From contig CAMNCZ010000111.1 in NCBI GenBank assembly GCA_946534775.1, positions 1 to 5,253 on the forward strand: a DNA stretch of 5,253 nucleotides, in the 5' to 3' direction. The stretch is from an uncultured Eubacteriaceae bacterium (GTDB taxonomy: Bacteria; Bacillota; Clostridia; Lachnospirales; CAG-274). The notes under the pieces are model-generated. The model was given only the letters and a program-made list of their open reading frames with translations. It was not told the DNA's origin and ran no database searches. Both the position numbers and the translations under genes were made by a program. Numbering within the stretch: the first letter of the stretch is position 1; each line of letters starts with the position of its first letter. Below, piece after piece: positions 1 through 5,253 of the stretch.

Positions 1-1155
1 CAAAAAGCTCAGTTCCGCAGACTGTGCGGATATTATAAGGCTGTCGGGGCAATTTGCCGCAACAGCCGCCGCATTTTCTTCATATCCCTTTACAGCCGCC
101 GTAATACAGATAGGTGTTTTGCCCGCGTTAAGTATATCTTTTGGTATTACTTCGGACGACTCACACGGCACAAAGTCGGAAAGTTGTTCCTGCAAATTGA
201 ATATATCACCCTGCTCGTGTATCTCGTTTGATACCCATACTCCGTCTTTACAGTAAAAAAAGACAGCATCTCTGCCCTCTCTCACCATCATAGAGAACAT
301 AGCAAGGGTACCTTCGATAACAGTATCGCGAATTTTCAGTGTTTCCGCAGTGTTTTCCACAATAGGACAGTCCAGAAAAAACATCTGTCCCGTACCGCGC
401 ACTATCTCGTCAAGGCGAATCATATAAGTATCGCGTTTTGAAGAAAGTTTCCAGTTTATTCGCTTTATAGGGTCCCCGGGAACATACTCGCGGTGGTCGT
501 AACCCGGCATACCCGTAGGTATGGGCGAAGTCTCGTTTGACTCTTCTTCCTCGTCGTCGGTATTTGCAAAGCGATTTGCACTTTTCAAAAACTCGGTCTG
601 CACAACGGCATCGGGAATATCGGGATAGACCGCCACTTTAAAGGAAAGTCTGTCTATGGGCATTTTTATATCAAAAAGAAAGATCCCCAGAAAATCGCTT
701 ACCGATACCCTTTTTATGCGTATCACCGAAAGACCGCTGTAAAGGGCGGTAAGAGATATTTTCAATATATTTTCTCTATGTCCCGTGACCGTGCCTTTAT
801 ATATCGATACACCGCCATTATCCATAGACGGCGGACAGTCTATCTCGATCTCCACAATAGGCACGGGCAAAATTATCTTGTTGTTAAGCCTTACCGTAAG
901 GCTGACATTTTCACCCTTTGCCGCAGCCGTACTGTCAGCCGCTATATCCACCTCAAGCGTTTTTAGCGAGGTAAGCGTAAGCAGCAGCGACAGCACAAGC
1001 GCACATACCAGAGCCGATACCAGAAAAACGCCCGTACTGCCGTCAAGATAGTACATTATAAGAAGCGCCACACATATACAGCCGCCATAGCTTAAAAGGT
1101 GCGATGCGGTATTAAATATACGTTTTATTTTTTCGGATATTATAGTTTTATTCAT
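1..1155 (-). CDS. DUF58 domain membrane protein, 3' end cut off by window edge
   Basis: An open frame of 385 codons runs from an ATG at 1155-1153 to base 1 without a stop, so the C-terminus lies outside the window. The N-terminus is cytoplasmic and basic, followed by two hydrophobic segments (about residues 22-37 and 42-62) forming a membrane hairpin. A beta-rich region follows (about 65-185), then the DUF58 signature at about 218-240, including REYVPGDPIKRINWKLSS. The PGD..R.INW..S core is the family hallmark, and the following segment resembles the vWA-like fold of the family. An acidic run (DDEEEES, about 200-206) precedes the signature. DUF58 proteins are typically encoded next to a MoxR ATPase, as here, and are thought to be its membrane-side partner; the biochemical role is not established. 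The start is fixed by the 1-nt spacing from the upstream moxR stop (TAATATG), which suggests translational coupling, since no strong separate ribosome binding site is visible. Confidence 0.93.
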   Translation of the reverse strand, partial: MNKTIISEKIKRIFNTASHLLSYGGCICVALLIMYYLDGSTGVFLVSALVCALVLSLLLTLTSLKTLEVDIAADSTAAAKGENVSLTVRLNNKIILPVPIVEIEIDCPPSMDNGGVSIYKGTVTGHRENILKISLTALYSGLSVIRIKRVSVSDFLGIFLFDIKMPIDRLSFKVAVYPDIPDAVVQTEFLKSANRFANTDDEEEESNETSPIPTGMPGYDHREYVPGDPIKRINWKLSSKRDTYMIRLDEIVRGTGQMFFLDCPIVENTAETLKIRDTVIEGTLAMFSMMVREGRDAVFFYCKDGVWVSNEIHEQGDIFNLQEQLSDFVPCESSEVIPKDILNAGKTPICITAAVKGYEENAAAVAANCPDSLIISAQSAELSFL

Positions 1156-1156
1156 A

Positions 1157-2086
1157 TTACTTTACGGGTGCAGCTACATCAGCCGCTATTTCATCCATTA
1201 CCGATTCCTGATCGGGATATGCCGCCTTGCCTTTCGGCGAAAGCATAAGCCTGTGTGAAAGTACCGCAGACATTACCGCCCTTACATCATCGGGCACCAC
1301 ATAATCCCTTCCCTGAGTGTACGCATAAGCCTTAGCAGCCTTTAAAAGCGCAATACCGCCGCGCGGCGAAGCCCCAAGCTTTACAAGCGGCGAATTTCTT
1401 GTTGCATTCAAAAGCGCTACTATATATTCTTTTATGCTGTCGGTACACCTTACGTTTTTAGCCGCCTGAATATGTTTGTTTACATCCTCTATCGTCATAA
1501 CGGCGGGCAGCTTGTCCATAAATTTCGGGTTTTCCGAACGTGTTATTATATCCAGTTCCTCCTCGGGTGCAGGATATCCCATTGATATTTTCATAAGGAA
1601 ACGGTCCATCTGCGCCTCGGGAAGATGATATGTACCGTAGGTCTCAACGGGGTTTTGCGTTGCCATTACCATAAACGGCGTCGGCAGTGCCATAGTTTTG
1701 CCGTCAAGCGATATCTGATGCTCTTCCATTACCTCAAGCAGTGAGGACTGTGTTTTGGGCGAAGCACGGTTTATTTCGTCTGCAAGCAGAAAGTTGCACA
1801 TTGCAGCGCCCGTTCTGTATTCAAGTTCGCGTGTTTTCGGGTCTATCATAGAAAACCCCACTATATCCGACGGCATAATGTCGGGTGTAAGCTGTATACG
1901 GTTGAACTGTCCGTCAACGGAATTTGCAAGTGCCGCCACAAGGCGCGTTTTGCCCACACCCGGTACATCTTCTATAAGTATGTGACCCTCGGCAAGCATT
2001 GCGCTTATTACCTTTATTATTGCCTCGCGCTTGCCTACGATTATTTTCTCTATATTGTTTACCAAAGCTTCTATTTGTGTATTCAT
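1157..2086 (-). CDS. MoxR-family AAA+ ATPase
   Basis: A complete 309-residue protein of the usual MoxR length. AAA_3-type motifs appear in order: Walker A EDVPGVGKT (39-47), a TPDIMPSDIVG segment (67-77), Walker B LLADEINRA (100-108, acidic pair D103/E104), sensor 1 ATQNP (142-146), the LPEAQMDRF motif with the candidate arginine finger R162 (155-163), and the sensor 2 motif GASPRGG with R242 (238-244). A C-terminal helical lid follows (about 245-305). All ATPase residues look intact. MoxR proteins act as ATP-driven, chaperone-like remodelers working with vWA or DUF58 partners; the client here is unknown. The start is supported by AAAGGGG seven bases upstream of the ATG. It is the first gene of a unit that continues directly into the DUF58 gene. 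The symbols moxR and yeaC are used loosely for such genes, so none is assigned. Confidence 0.96.
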   Translation of the reverse strand: MNTQIEALVNNIEKIIVGKREAIIKVISAMLAEGHILIEDVPGVGKTRLVAALANSVDGQFNRIQLTPDIMPSDIVGFSMIDPKTRELEYRTGAAMCNFLLADEINRASPKTQSSLLEVMEEHQISLDGKTMALPTPFMVMATQNPVETYGTYHLPEAQMDRFLMKISMGYPAPEEELDIITRSENPKFMDKLPAVMTIEDVNKHIQAAKNVRCTDSIKEYIVALLNATRNSPLVKLGASPRGGIALLKAAKAYAYTQGRDYVVPDDVRAVMSAVLSHRLMLSPKGKAAYPDQESVMDEIAADVAAPVK

Positions 2087-2093
2087 ACCCTGA

Positions 2094-2100
2094 CCCCTTT
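2094..2100 (-). promoter_or_regulatory. Ribosome binding site of the MoxR gene
   Basis: Read on the minus strand this is AAAGGGG, seven bases before the ATG at 2086-2084. It supports that start. No independent promoter with comfortable spacing is visible just upstream, so the transcription start of this unit is uncertain. Confidence 0.7.
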
Positions 2101-2128
2101 AATAATATAATATTTGTTGATATCCTTG

Positions 2129-2155
2129 AAAAAGCACCCTTTTAAAAGTGCTTTT
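2129..2155 (-). terminator. Terminator- or attenuator-like hairpin after the hydrolase gene
   Basis: On the minus strand AAAAGCAC pairs perfectly with GTGCTTTT (8 bp; plus-strand arms 2130-2137 and 2148-2155) around a 10-base loop. The 3' arm ends in a run of five T followed by C, which fits a modest intrinsic terminator for the hydrolase transcript, 25 bases after its stop codon. The stem is A/U-rich at its base and the T-run is short, so read-through into moxR is plausible. If moxR has no promoter of its own, this would act as an attenuator rather than a full stop. Confidence 0.55.
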
Positions 2156-2182
2156 GTAAAGTGCTTTTACAGAGTGCTTTCA
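2147..2182. repeat. Three 13-bp tandem repeat units, AGTGCTTT core
   Basis: The core AGTGC starts at 2147, 2160 and 2173, an exact 13-bp period. Units one and two share AGTGCTTTT followed by a variable tail; unit three is AGTGCTTT and runs into the hydrolase stop codon (minus-strand TGA at 2182-2180). An inverted copy of the core lies at 2130-2137, so on the minus-strand RNA three alternative 5' arms face one 3' arm. The repeat could be a slippage product or a folded control element. Confidence 0.75.
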
Positions 2183-3199
2183 GAATTCATTTATAAATGC
2201 GCCGTACCACTTGTGTTTGCCGTCGCAGGCCTTAAATTTAAAATTATCGGCGGCAAATATATCTTTGTATACATATTCAACTTTATCTACCAATTCCATA
2301 ACGCCACTCAAGCCTTCTCTTCCGTTAAGCGTATCATCGGCGCCCGTTTCTATGTACAGTTTTCTCGGTGCGATAAGCATAGCCGCCGAGTCCAGATCAA
2401 CGATCTTCCACATATTCGGTGCAAAGTTGCATCCGCAGAAATTGCTGTGCAAAAGCGTGCCCCTAAGGCTGTGGAAATATCCGCTAATGTAGGCCGTTTT
2501 GATACGTTCGTCAACAGCCGCAAGCCACAAAGTCGCAAGACCGCCTCCCGAAAAACCGATACAAAGCAAATCATCCGTATCAACACCGTATTCATATATA
2601 AAATCCACCGCACGTTTCAGTTCAAATGTTGTTACCCCGGGCAGATTAAGACCTATCGACATAAGTGAATTGTTTATAGCTGTACAGTCGCATTTTTCGG
2701 GGTTTTCCGTACTTATGGGCTTTCTGCTGCCCGCGCCGAGCATATCGGGACAGAATACGGTATATCCCTTTTCAAGCAGGTCAAGTGCATAACTGTACCC
2801 AAACCTGGCTTCTTTTTCCTTTATTGCCTCTTTTACTATGCCGACAATGCCGTTTTTCCCGTCGGAACCGTGAGGATGCAGCGCAAGCGCCGCTTTATTG
2901 TTTCCTTCTTTTGGACGCAGCACAAAAATCGGCATTTTAAGGCCTTCAAGCGTATCAAGCATATACAATTCCCTTGTGTACTCCTTGCCGCCTGCCGAAA
3001 CAAGTTCTTCGCTTTCAAGCTTTTCCGCATTATACGGCACGCTTTGAAGCCTGTCAAAGCCAAACATTGTCTTTACTTTTTCAAGTGTCTGCGCTTTCCA
3101 TATATCAAATTCTTCCCTTGTGCTGCCCGTAAAATCACACTCGGGTCCGCTTTTGTACGATAATTTATATAAAAAATCATATCCGTCTGTTTCATTCAT
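2180..3199 (-). CDS. Alpha/beta hydrolase, acetyl xylan esterase / dienelactone hydrolase-like
   Basis: A 339-residue protein with no signal peptide or membrane segment, so probably cytoplasmic. Alpha/beta-hydrolase landmarks are visible: an oxyanion-region motif LHPHGSDG (about 107-114), PDMLGAGSR (151-159), the nucleophile elbow GFSGGG with S217 (215-220), a likely acid in ETGADD (D288 or D289, 284-289), and a late histidine in GKHKWYG (H329, 327-333). The segment HSNFCGCNFAP (251-261) resembles the conserved H..C.CN..P stretch remembered from Abhydrolase_7 / CE7-like esterases. It probably hydrolyses an ester, perhaps an acyl-sugar or peptide-type substrate, but the substrate cannot be read from sequence. 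A GTG eight codons upstream (3223) would give 347 residues. The ATG at 3199 is preferred because GGAG sits eight bases before it, and in the longer form that GGAG would be inside the coding region. It appears monocistronic, with its own promoter and a hairpin after the stop. Confidence 0.9.
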   Translation of the reverse strand: MNETDGYDFLYKLSYKSGPECDFTGSTREEFDIWKAQTLEKVKTMFGFDRLQSVPYNAEKLESEELVSAGGKEYTRELYMLDTLEGLKMPIFVLRPKEGNNKAALALHPHGSDGKNGIVGIVKEAIKEKEARFGYSYALDLLEKGYTVFCPDMLGAGSRKPISTENPEKCDCTAINNSLMSIGLNLPGVTTFELKRAVDFIYEYGVDTDDLLCIGFSGGGLATLWLAAVDERIKTAYISGYFHSLRGTLLHSNFCGCNFAPNMWKIVDLDSAAMLIAPRKLYIETGADDTLNGREGLSGVMELVDKVEYVYKDIFAADNFKFKACDGKHKWYGAFINEF

Positions 3200-3207
3200 A
3201 ACTGTTT

Positions 3208-3211
3208 CTCC
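3208..3211 (-). promoter_or_regulatory. Ribosome binding site deciding the hydrolase start
   Basis: On the minus strand GGAG (within GGAGAAACAGTT) lies eight bases before the ATG at 3199-3197. No comparable motif is appropriately placed before the alternative in-frame GTG at 3223-3221. This favours the shorter, 339-residue product. Confidence 0.7.
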
Positions 3212-3240
3212 ATATCCTACCACGATTATACTTTATAATT

Positions 3241-3269
3241 ATTATACGTTATTTCTGTACATAAATCAA
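3241..3269 (-). promoter_or_regulatory. Sigma-A-type promoter of the hydrolase gene
   Basis: On the minus strand, TTGATT (plus positions 3264-3269) is followed after exactly 17 bases by a perfect TATAAT (3241-3246). The predicted start near 3234 gives a leader of about 35 bases, enough to contain the GGAG site. A second TATAAT lies at 3225-3230 but has no -35 match at the right distance. AT-rich repeats just upstream (3280-3307) sit where an UP element would lie. Confidence 0.75.
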
Positions 3270-3279
3270 GTAAAAATAG

Positions 3280-3307
3280 ATAAATTTTATTCATATAAAT
3301 TTTATTC
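3280..3307. repeat. 15-bp tandem duplication, ATAAATTTTATTC
   Basis: The 13-base string ATAAATTTTATTC occurs perfectly at 3280-3292 and 3295-3307, separated by AT, giving a 15-bp period. It lies directly upstream of the hydrolase -35 box. It may be an UP-element-like tract, a pair of regulator sites, or simple AT-rich slippage. Confidence 0.7.
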
Positions 3308-3346
3308 TATGCGGTTTTGTAATGTATAAAAATTTTTTCACCCGTA

Positions 3347-3448
3347 AATACTATTCAATAATACTTTATAAGTCCGTAAAATTTAACACTTATATTACAA
3401 TTATATGTAAAATTTCAAATTTGGTTGATTTTTGTATCGAATAGTATT
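3347..3448. repeat. Distant 10-bp perfect inverted repeat in the divergent promoter region
   Basis: AATACTATTC at 3347-3356 is the exact reverse complement of GAATAGTATT at 3439-3448; the inner gap is 82 bases. The right arm falls in the spacer and first -10 base of the promoter for the rightward gene, so a protein binding there could block it. Both arms are AT-rich, so a chance match cannot be excluded. Confidence 0.5.
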
Positions 3449-3453
3449 AAAAT
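3425..3453 (+). promoter_or_regulatory. Sigma-A-type promoter of the 540-residue membrane protein gene
   Basis: TTGATT (3425-3430), a 17-base spacer and TAAAAT (3448-3453) form a good promoter. The predicted start near 3460 gives a leader of about 30 bases that includes the GGGGA ribosome binding site. The -35 hexamer is identical to that of the divergent hydrolase promoter. Confidence 0.65.
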
Positions 3454-3477
3454 AATAGCATAAATTATTACGAACGC

Positions 3478-3482
3478 GGGGA
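3478..3482 (+). promoter_or_regulatory. Ribosome binding site of the 540-residue protein gene
   Basis: GGGGA, with the G-run ending eight bases before the ATG at 3490. It supports the first ATG over the in-frame ATGs at codons 4 and 21, which have weaker upstream sequences. Confidence 0.65.
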
Positions 3483-3489
3483 AATATCA

Positions 3490-5112
3490 ATGAAAAAAAT
3501 GTATATAAACCGACAAAAGAAGATATTTTTAAACAGCGGACGCCGCAATATGTACGGCCGTAAGAAAACTGTTTTCTCGCCTATGGCATTAGGCATAGCG
3601 CTTGCATTTATCCTGCTGATAAGCGCAATAGCGTACTCGGCGGTAGATGCTTATAAAAAGAAAAACATTGTCAAAAGCTGTCTCAGCAACGCCCGCAGCT
3701 ATACCGAGGCGCAAAACTACACCGCAGCCATTGAAGAGTACAACAAAGCACTTAAAATCGGCACATCATCAAACAAGGCCGATATTTACCGCGGTATAGT
3801 TTACTGCTATATAAAAGACAACAAAACCGATGAGGCTGTTGATTACGCAAAGCTTTTGCTTGCGCGCCGCGAACTGAAGCCCGATAATTTCAGCGAGATC
3901 GCCCTAATGGTAAACACCGTCGATCCCTCCTCCGCTTACAGACTTTTACAAACATATCTTGAAAGCGGAAAAGCCGATGACCCAAGTATACAGAAACTTA
4001 TCGCATCATCTCAGTCGGCGCCTGTTCTGCCGCAGCTTGATATGCTGCAGGGCAGCTATGTTAAACTCAGCGACCTTAAATTCAAACCCGACGACGAACA
4101 TTTCGGCCACAGCATATACTACACCACAAACAACGAAGCCCCCGATGAATTCAGCAAAATATATCGCGGCGGTTTCCCTATAGAGGAAAGTACGGATCTG
4201 CGCGCCGTATCGTTCAACAGCAATGCCGACAGTTCGGAGATAGCGCTGTACTCGTTTAATATCGACAAGGAAATGCTCGAAAAACTGCAAGAACTTGTTG
4301 ATAATTCAAAACAGCTTCTCAAAGATACAAAAGTCGGTCCCGAAATAGGTCAGTGCAGTCAAGCCGCCAAAGACAGATTTTCAGCTTCGGCGGCAGAGGC
4401 GGAGGAACTTCTTTCGCAAAAGAATATTTTATTTATGGATGCAGAAAATCAGGTAGATTATCTCACCGCTGCCGAAGAAGAGTTTACCGAACGTATAAAC
4501 AAAGAGATAGACAAGGAAACTTTAGATAAAATGATAACATTTGCCGACAGCATATATCTTGCCGTTGGACGCGCAAGCATATCAAACGATGTTTCAGCCG
4601 AACTGGAAGCCCTTAAAACGGCTATCGACAGTGCAAAAGCCGCACAGACACCGTTTTCCGAAAACAGCGGGTCTGTAGCATATTATTCTTTATATCAAAG
4701 TCTTCTTGACCTTAATTTTGCGGGATACAAAAGCGCATACAAAACGCTGCTTATCACAAGCAACTGCAATAACTATATAATTTACGATGTAAACGGCGAT
4801 ATGATACCCGAACTTATTTTAAACAGAGGTACAAACAGCGAAAACTATTTCTACACCTATTCCGTTGAACAGGGCGAAGTTGTAAGGATAGAAAGCGACG
4901 AACGCTTTGAAAGCATAAAACGCTTCTATATCCACCACGACGGCCTGCTTGGCTGTACAACAGATGACGGCACGGGAGATTTCCGCCTGATAACCTTTGT
5001 ACAAAACAAGCTTGAAATATCCGACCCGATAGAAGAATACAATACATCCGAAACACTTAAAACAAGCCTTGTTCCCGTTAAGGTCAATTCATCGGGAAAT
5101 ATTGATTTCTGA
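3490..5112 (+). CDS. Membrane-anchored TPR protein with chitobiase-C-terminal-like domain
   Basis: A complete 540-residue protein not assignable to a named gene. In order: a strongly basic N-terminal tail (1-28, many K/R); one membrane segment (about 31-52, PMALGIALAFILLISAIAYS); two TPR-like helical pairs (about 61-92 and 95-128, e.g. NYTAAIEEYNKALKIG); a beta domain at about 186-258 with IYYTTNNEAPDE and YRGGFPIEESTDLRAVSF, closely resembling the chitobiase/beta-hexosaminidase C-terminal (CHB_HEX_C) pattern; helical segments resembling FIVAR domains (about 261-337 and 341-385); and a C-terminal beta region with DVNGDMIPEL (433-442), an EF-hand/dockerin-like DxNxD loop. The positive tail before the membrane segment predicts an N-in, C-out topology, with the bulk outside the cell. 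No catalytic motif is seen; a scaffold or ligand-binding role at the envelope is inferred. The gene has its own promoter and a terminator after the stop, so it looks monocistronic. Confidence 0.9.
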   Translation: MKKMYINRQKKIFLNSGRRNMYGRKKTVFSPMALGIALAFILLISAIAYSAVDAYKKKNIVKSCLSNARSYTEAQNYTAAIEEYNKALKIGTSSNKADIYRGIVYCYIKDNKTDEAVDYAKLLLARRELKPDNFSEIALMVNTVDPSSAYRLLQTYLESGKADDPSIQKLIASSQSAPVLPQLDMLQGSYVKLSDLKFKPDDEHFGHSIYYTTNNEAPDEFSKIYRGGFPIEESTDLRAVSFNSNADSSEIALYSFNIDKEMLEKLQELVDNSKQLLKDTKVGPEIGQCSQAAKDRFSASAAEAEELLSQKNILFMDAENQVDYLTAAEEEFTERINKEIDKETLDKMITFADSIYLAVGRASISNDVSAELEALKTAIDSAKAAQTPFSENSGSVAYYSLYQSLLDLNFAGYKSAYKTLLITSNCNNYIIYDVNGDMIPELILNRGTNSENYFYTYSVEQGEVVRIESDERFESIKRFYIHHDGLLGCTTDDGTGDFRLITFVQNKLEISDPIEEYNTSETLKTSLVPVKVNSSGNIDF

Positions 5113-5121
5113 CAATAAAAA

Positions 5122-5171
5122 AAGGGGCTGTCGCATTAAGAATATGATGATATTCAATGGTTCAGTCCCTT
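5122..5171. terminator. Bidirectional terminator-like stem-loop
   Basis: AAGGGGCTG (5122-5130) pairs with CAGTCCCTT (5163-5171) over nine positions with one G-U. After a 3x3 internal loop, CATT/AATG (5134-5137, 5156-5159) and GAATAT/ATATTC (5140-5145, 5150-5155) extend the stem to a GATG tetraloop. It begins nine bases after the stop of the 540-residue gene. On the plus strand it is followed by a T-rich but interrupted tract; on the minus strand it is followed by an unbroken run of seven T. It therefore suits termination of rightward transcription and, better, of a converging gene from the right. The GGGGCTGTCGCA start also recalls sequences seen at ends of some insertion elements, but no transposase or target duplication is visible. 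Confidence 0.7.
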
Positions 5172-5174
5172 GTG

Positions 5175-5252
5175 TTATTTATTTTCTGTTATATAAAATT
5201 TTTTATTATAGTAATCTTGGCGCCGCAGGTATGTTTTAACTGCTAAAGCAGT
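5175..5252 (-). CDS. Possible C-terminal end of a converging gene (right edge)
   Basis: On the minus strand one frame is open from the edge for 25 codons, ending in TAA at 5177-5175 with the residues VKTYLRRQDYYNKKFYITENK minus its first few, a plausible basic tail. The stop lies four bases before the stem-loop at 5122-5171, whose minus-strand side has the better T-run, which fits a gene arriving from the right. Against it: 25 open codons can occur by chance, and the first bases form a perfect small hairpin more typical of non-coding DNA. No family is recognisable. Confidence 0.25.
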   Translation of the reverse strand, partial: TALAVKTYLRRQDYYNKKFYITENK

Positions 5253-5253
5253 T
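5238..5253. repeat. Small perfect inverted repeat at the right edge
   Basis: AACTGC (5238-5243), loop TAAA, and GCAGTT (5248-5253) form a 6-bp hairpin ending exactly at the window edge. The stem may extend, since TTTT precedes it. It could be part of a terminator whose T-run lies outside, or a chance palindrome. Confidence 0.4.

Noticed and set aside
778..1051. Short plus-strand open frames of 62 and 88 codons
   Set aside because: They lie antisense inside the DUF58 gene, lack ribosome binding sites, and their low-complexity S/R-rich proteins look like frame shadows.
2104..2132. Possible moxR promoter on the minus strand, TTTTCA-17-TATATT
   Set aside because: The -35 matches only four of six bases and the predicted start would fall within the AAAGGGG ribosome binding site, leaving almost no leader.
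2251..2420. CxC pairs in the hydrolase (C170/C172 and C255/C257) as a novel metal site
   Set aside because: The second pair lies in an H..C.CN..P segment that I recall as conserved in related esterases, so it is more likely a family trait than a new feature.
2114..2668. Plus-strand open frame of 184 codons antisense to the hydrolase
   Set aside because: It covers the repeats and then the antisense of a well-supported hydrolase; composition shows no domain and no good ribosome binding site precedes it.
2870..3329. Plus-strand open frames across the hydrolase 5' end and its promoter
   Set aside because: They are antisense to coding sequence and then run into AT-rich promoter DNA; K/F/Y-rich translations have no recognisable motif.
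3200..3489. Small gene, riboswitch or CRISPR in the divergent intergenic region
   Set aside because: No open frame with a ribosome binding site, no riboswitch-like conserved core and no regularly spaced identical repeats with unique spacers were found; the predicted leaders are only about 30-35 bases long.

Overview
The window suggests a low-to-moderate GC Gram-positive bacterium, most likely a gut- or rumen-type Clostridia (Oscillospiraceae/Ruminococcus-like). This is an inference from style: GC-moderate coding DNA rich in ATA and GTA codons, very AT-rich intergenic DNA, purine-rich ribosome binding sites, consensus-like sigma-A promoters, and a membrane-anchored TPR plus chitobiase-C-terminal-like protein of a kind common in that group. 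No marker gene fixes the taxonomy.

Layout from left to right. (1) Positions 1-1155, minus strand: a DUF58-family membrane protein, complete at its N-terminus and running off the left edge with no stop. (2) 1157-2086, minus: a MoxR-type AAA+ ATPase whose stop codon lies one base before the DUF58 start, so the two are almost certainly co-transcribed and probably translationally coupled. (3) 2087-2179: a short spacer with a hairpin and three 13-bp tandem repeat units. (4) 2180-3199, minus: an alpha/beta hydrolase of the acetyl-xylan-esterase/dienelactone-hydrolase-like type. (5) 3200-3489: an AT-rich divergent intergenic region with one good promoter facing each way, a 15-bp tandem duplication and a distant 10-bp inverted repeat. 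(6) 3490-5112, plus: a 540-residue single-pass membrane protein with TPRs, a chitobiase/hexosaminidase-C-terminal-like domain, helical FIVAR-like segments and a DxNxDxxPE loop. (7) 5113-5253: a bidirectional terminator-like stem-loop, and possibly the last 25 codons of a converging minus-strand gene at the right edge.

The only strong functional unit is the MoxR-DUF58 pair. In known genomes this pair usually sits beside transglutaminase-like or von Willebrand A genes and acts in envelope-associated protein maturation or stress. The hydrolase and the TPR protein are divergent neighbours with separate promoters, and nothing in the sequence ties them functionally to the MoxR unit. Nothing seen here amounts to a clearly new system. 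The most distinctive items are the repeat-hairpin between the hydrolase and moxR, the repeat-bearing divergent promoter region, and the domain order of the 540-residue protein.
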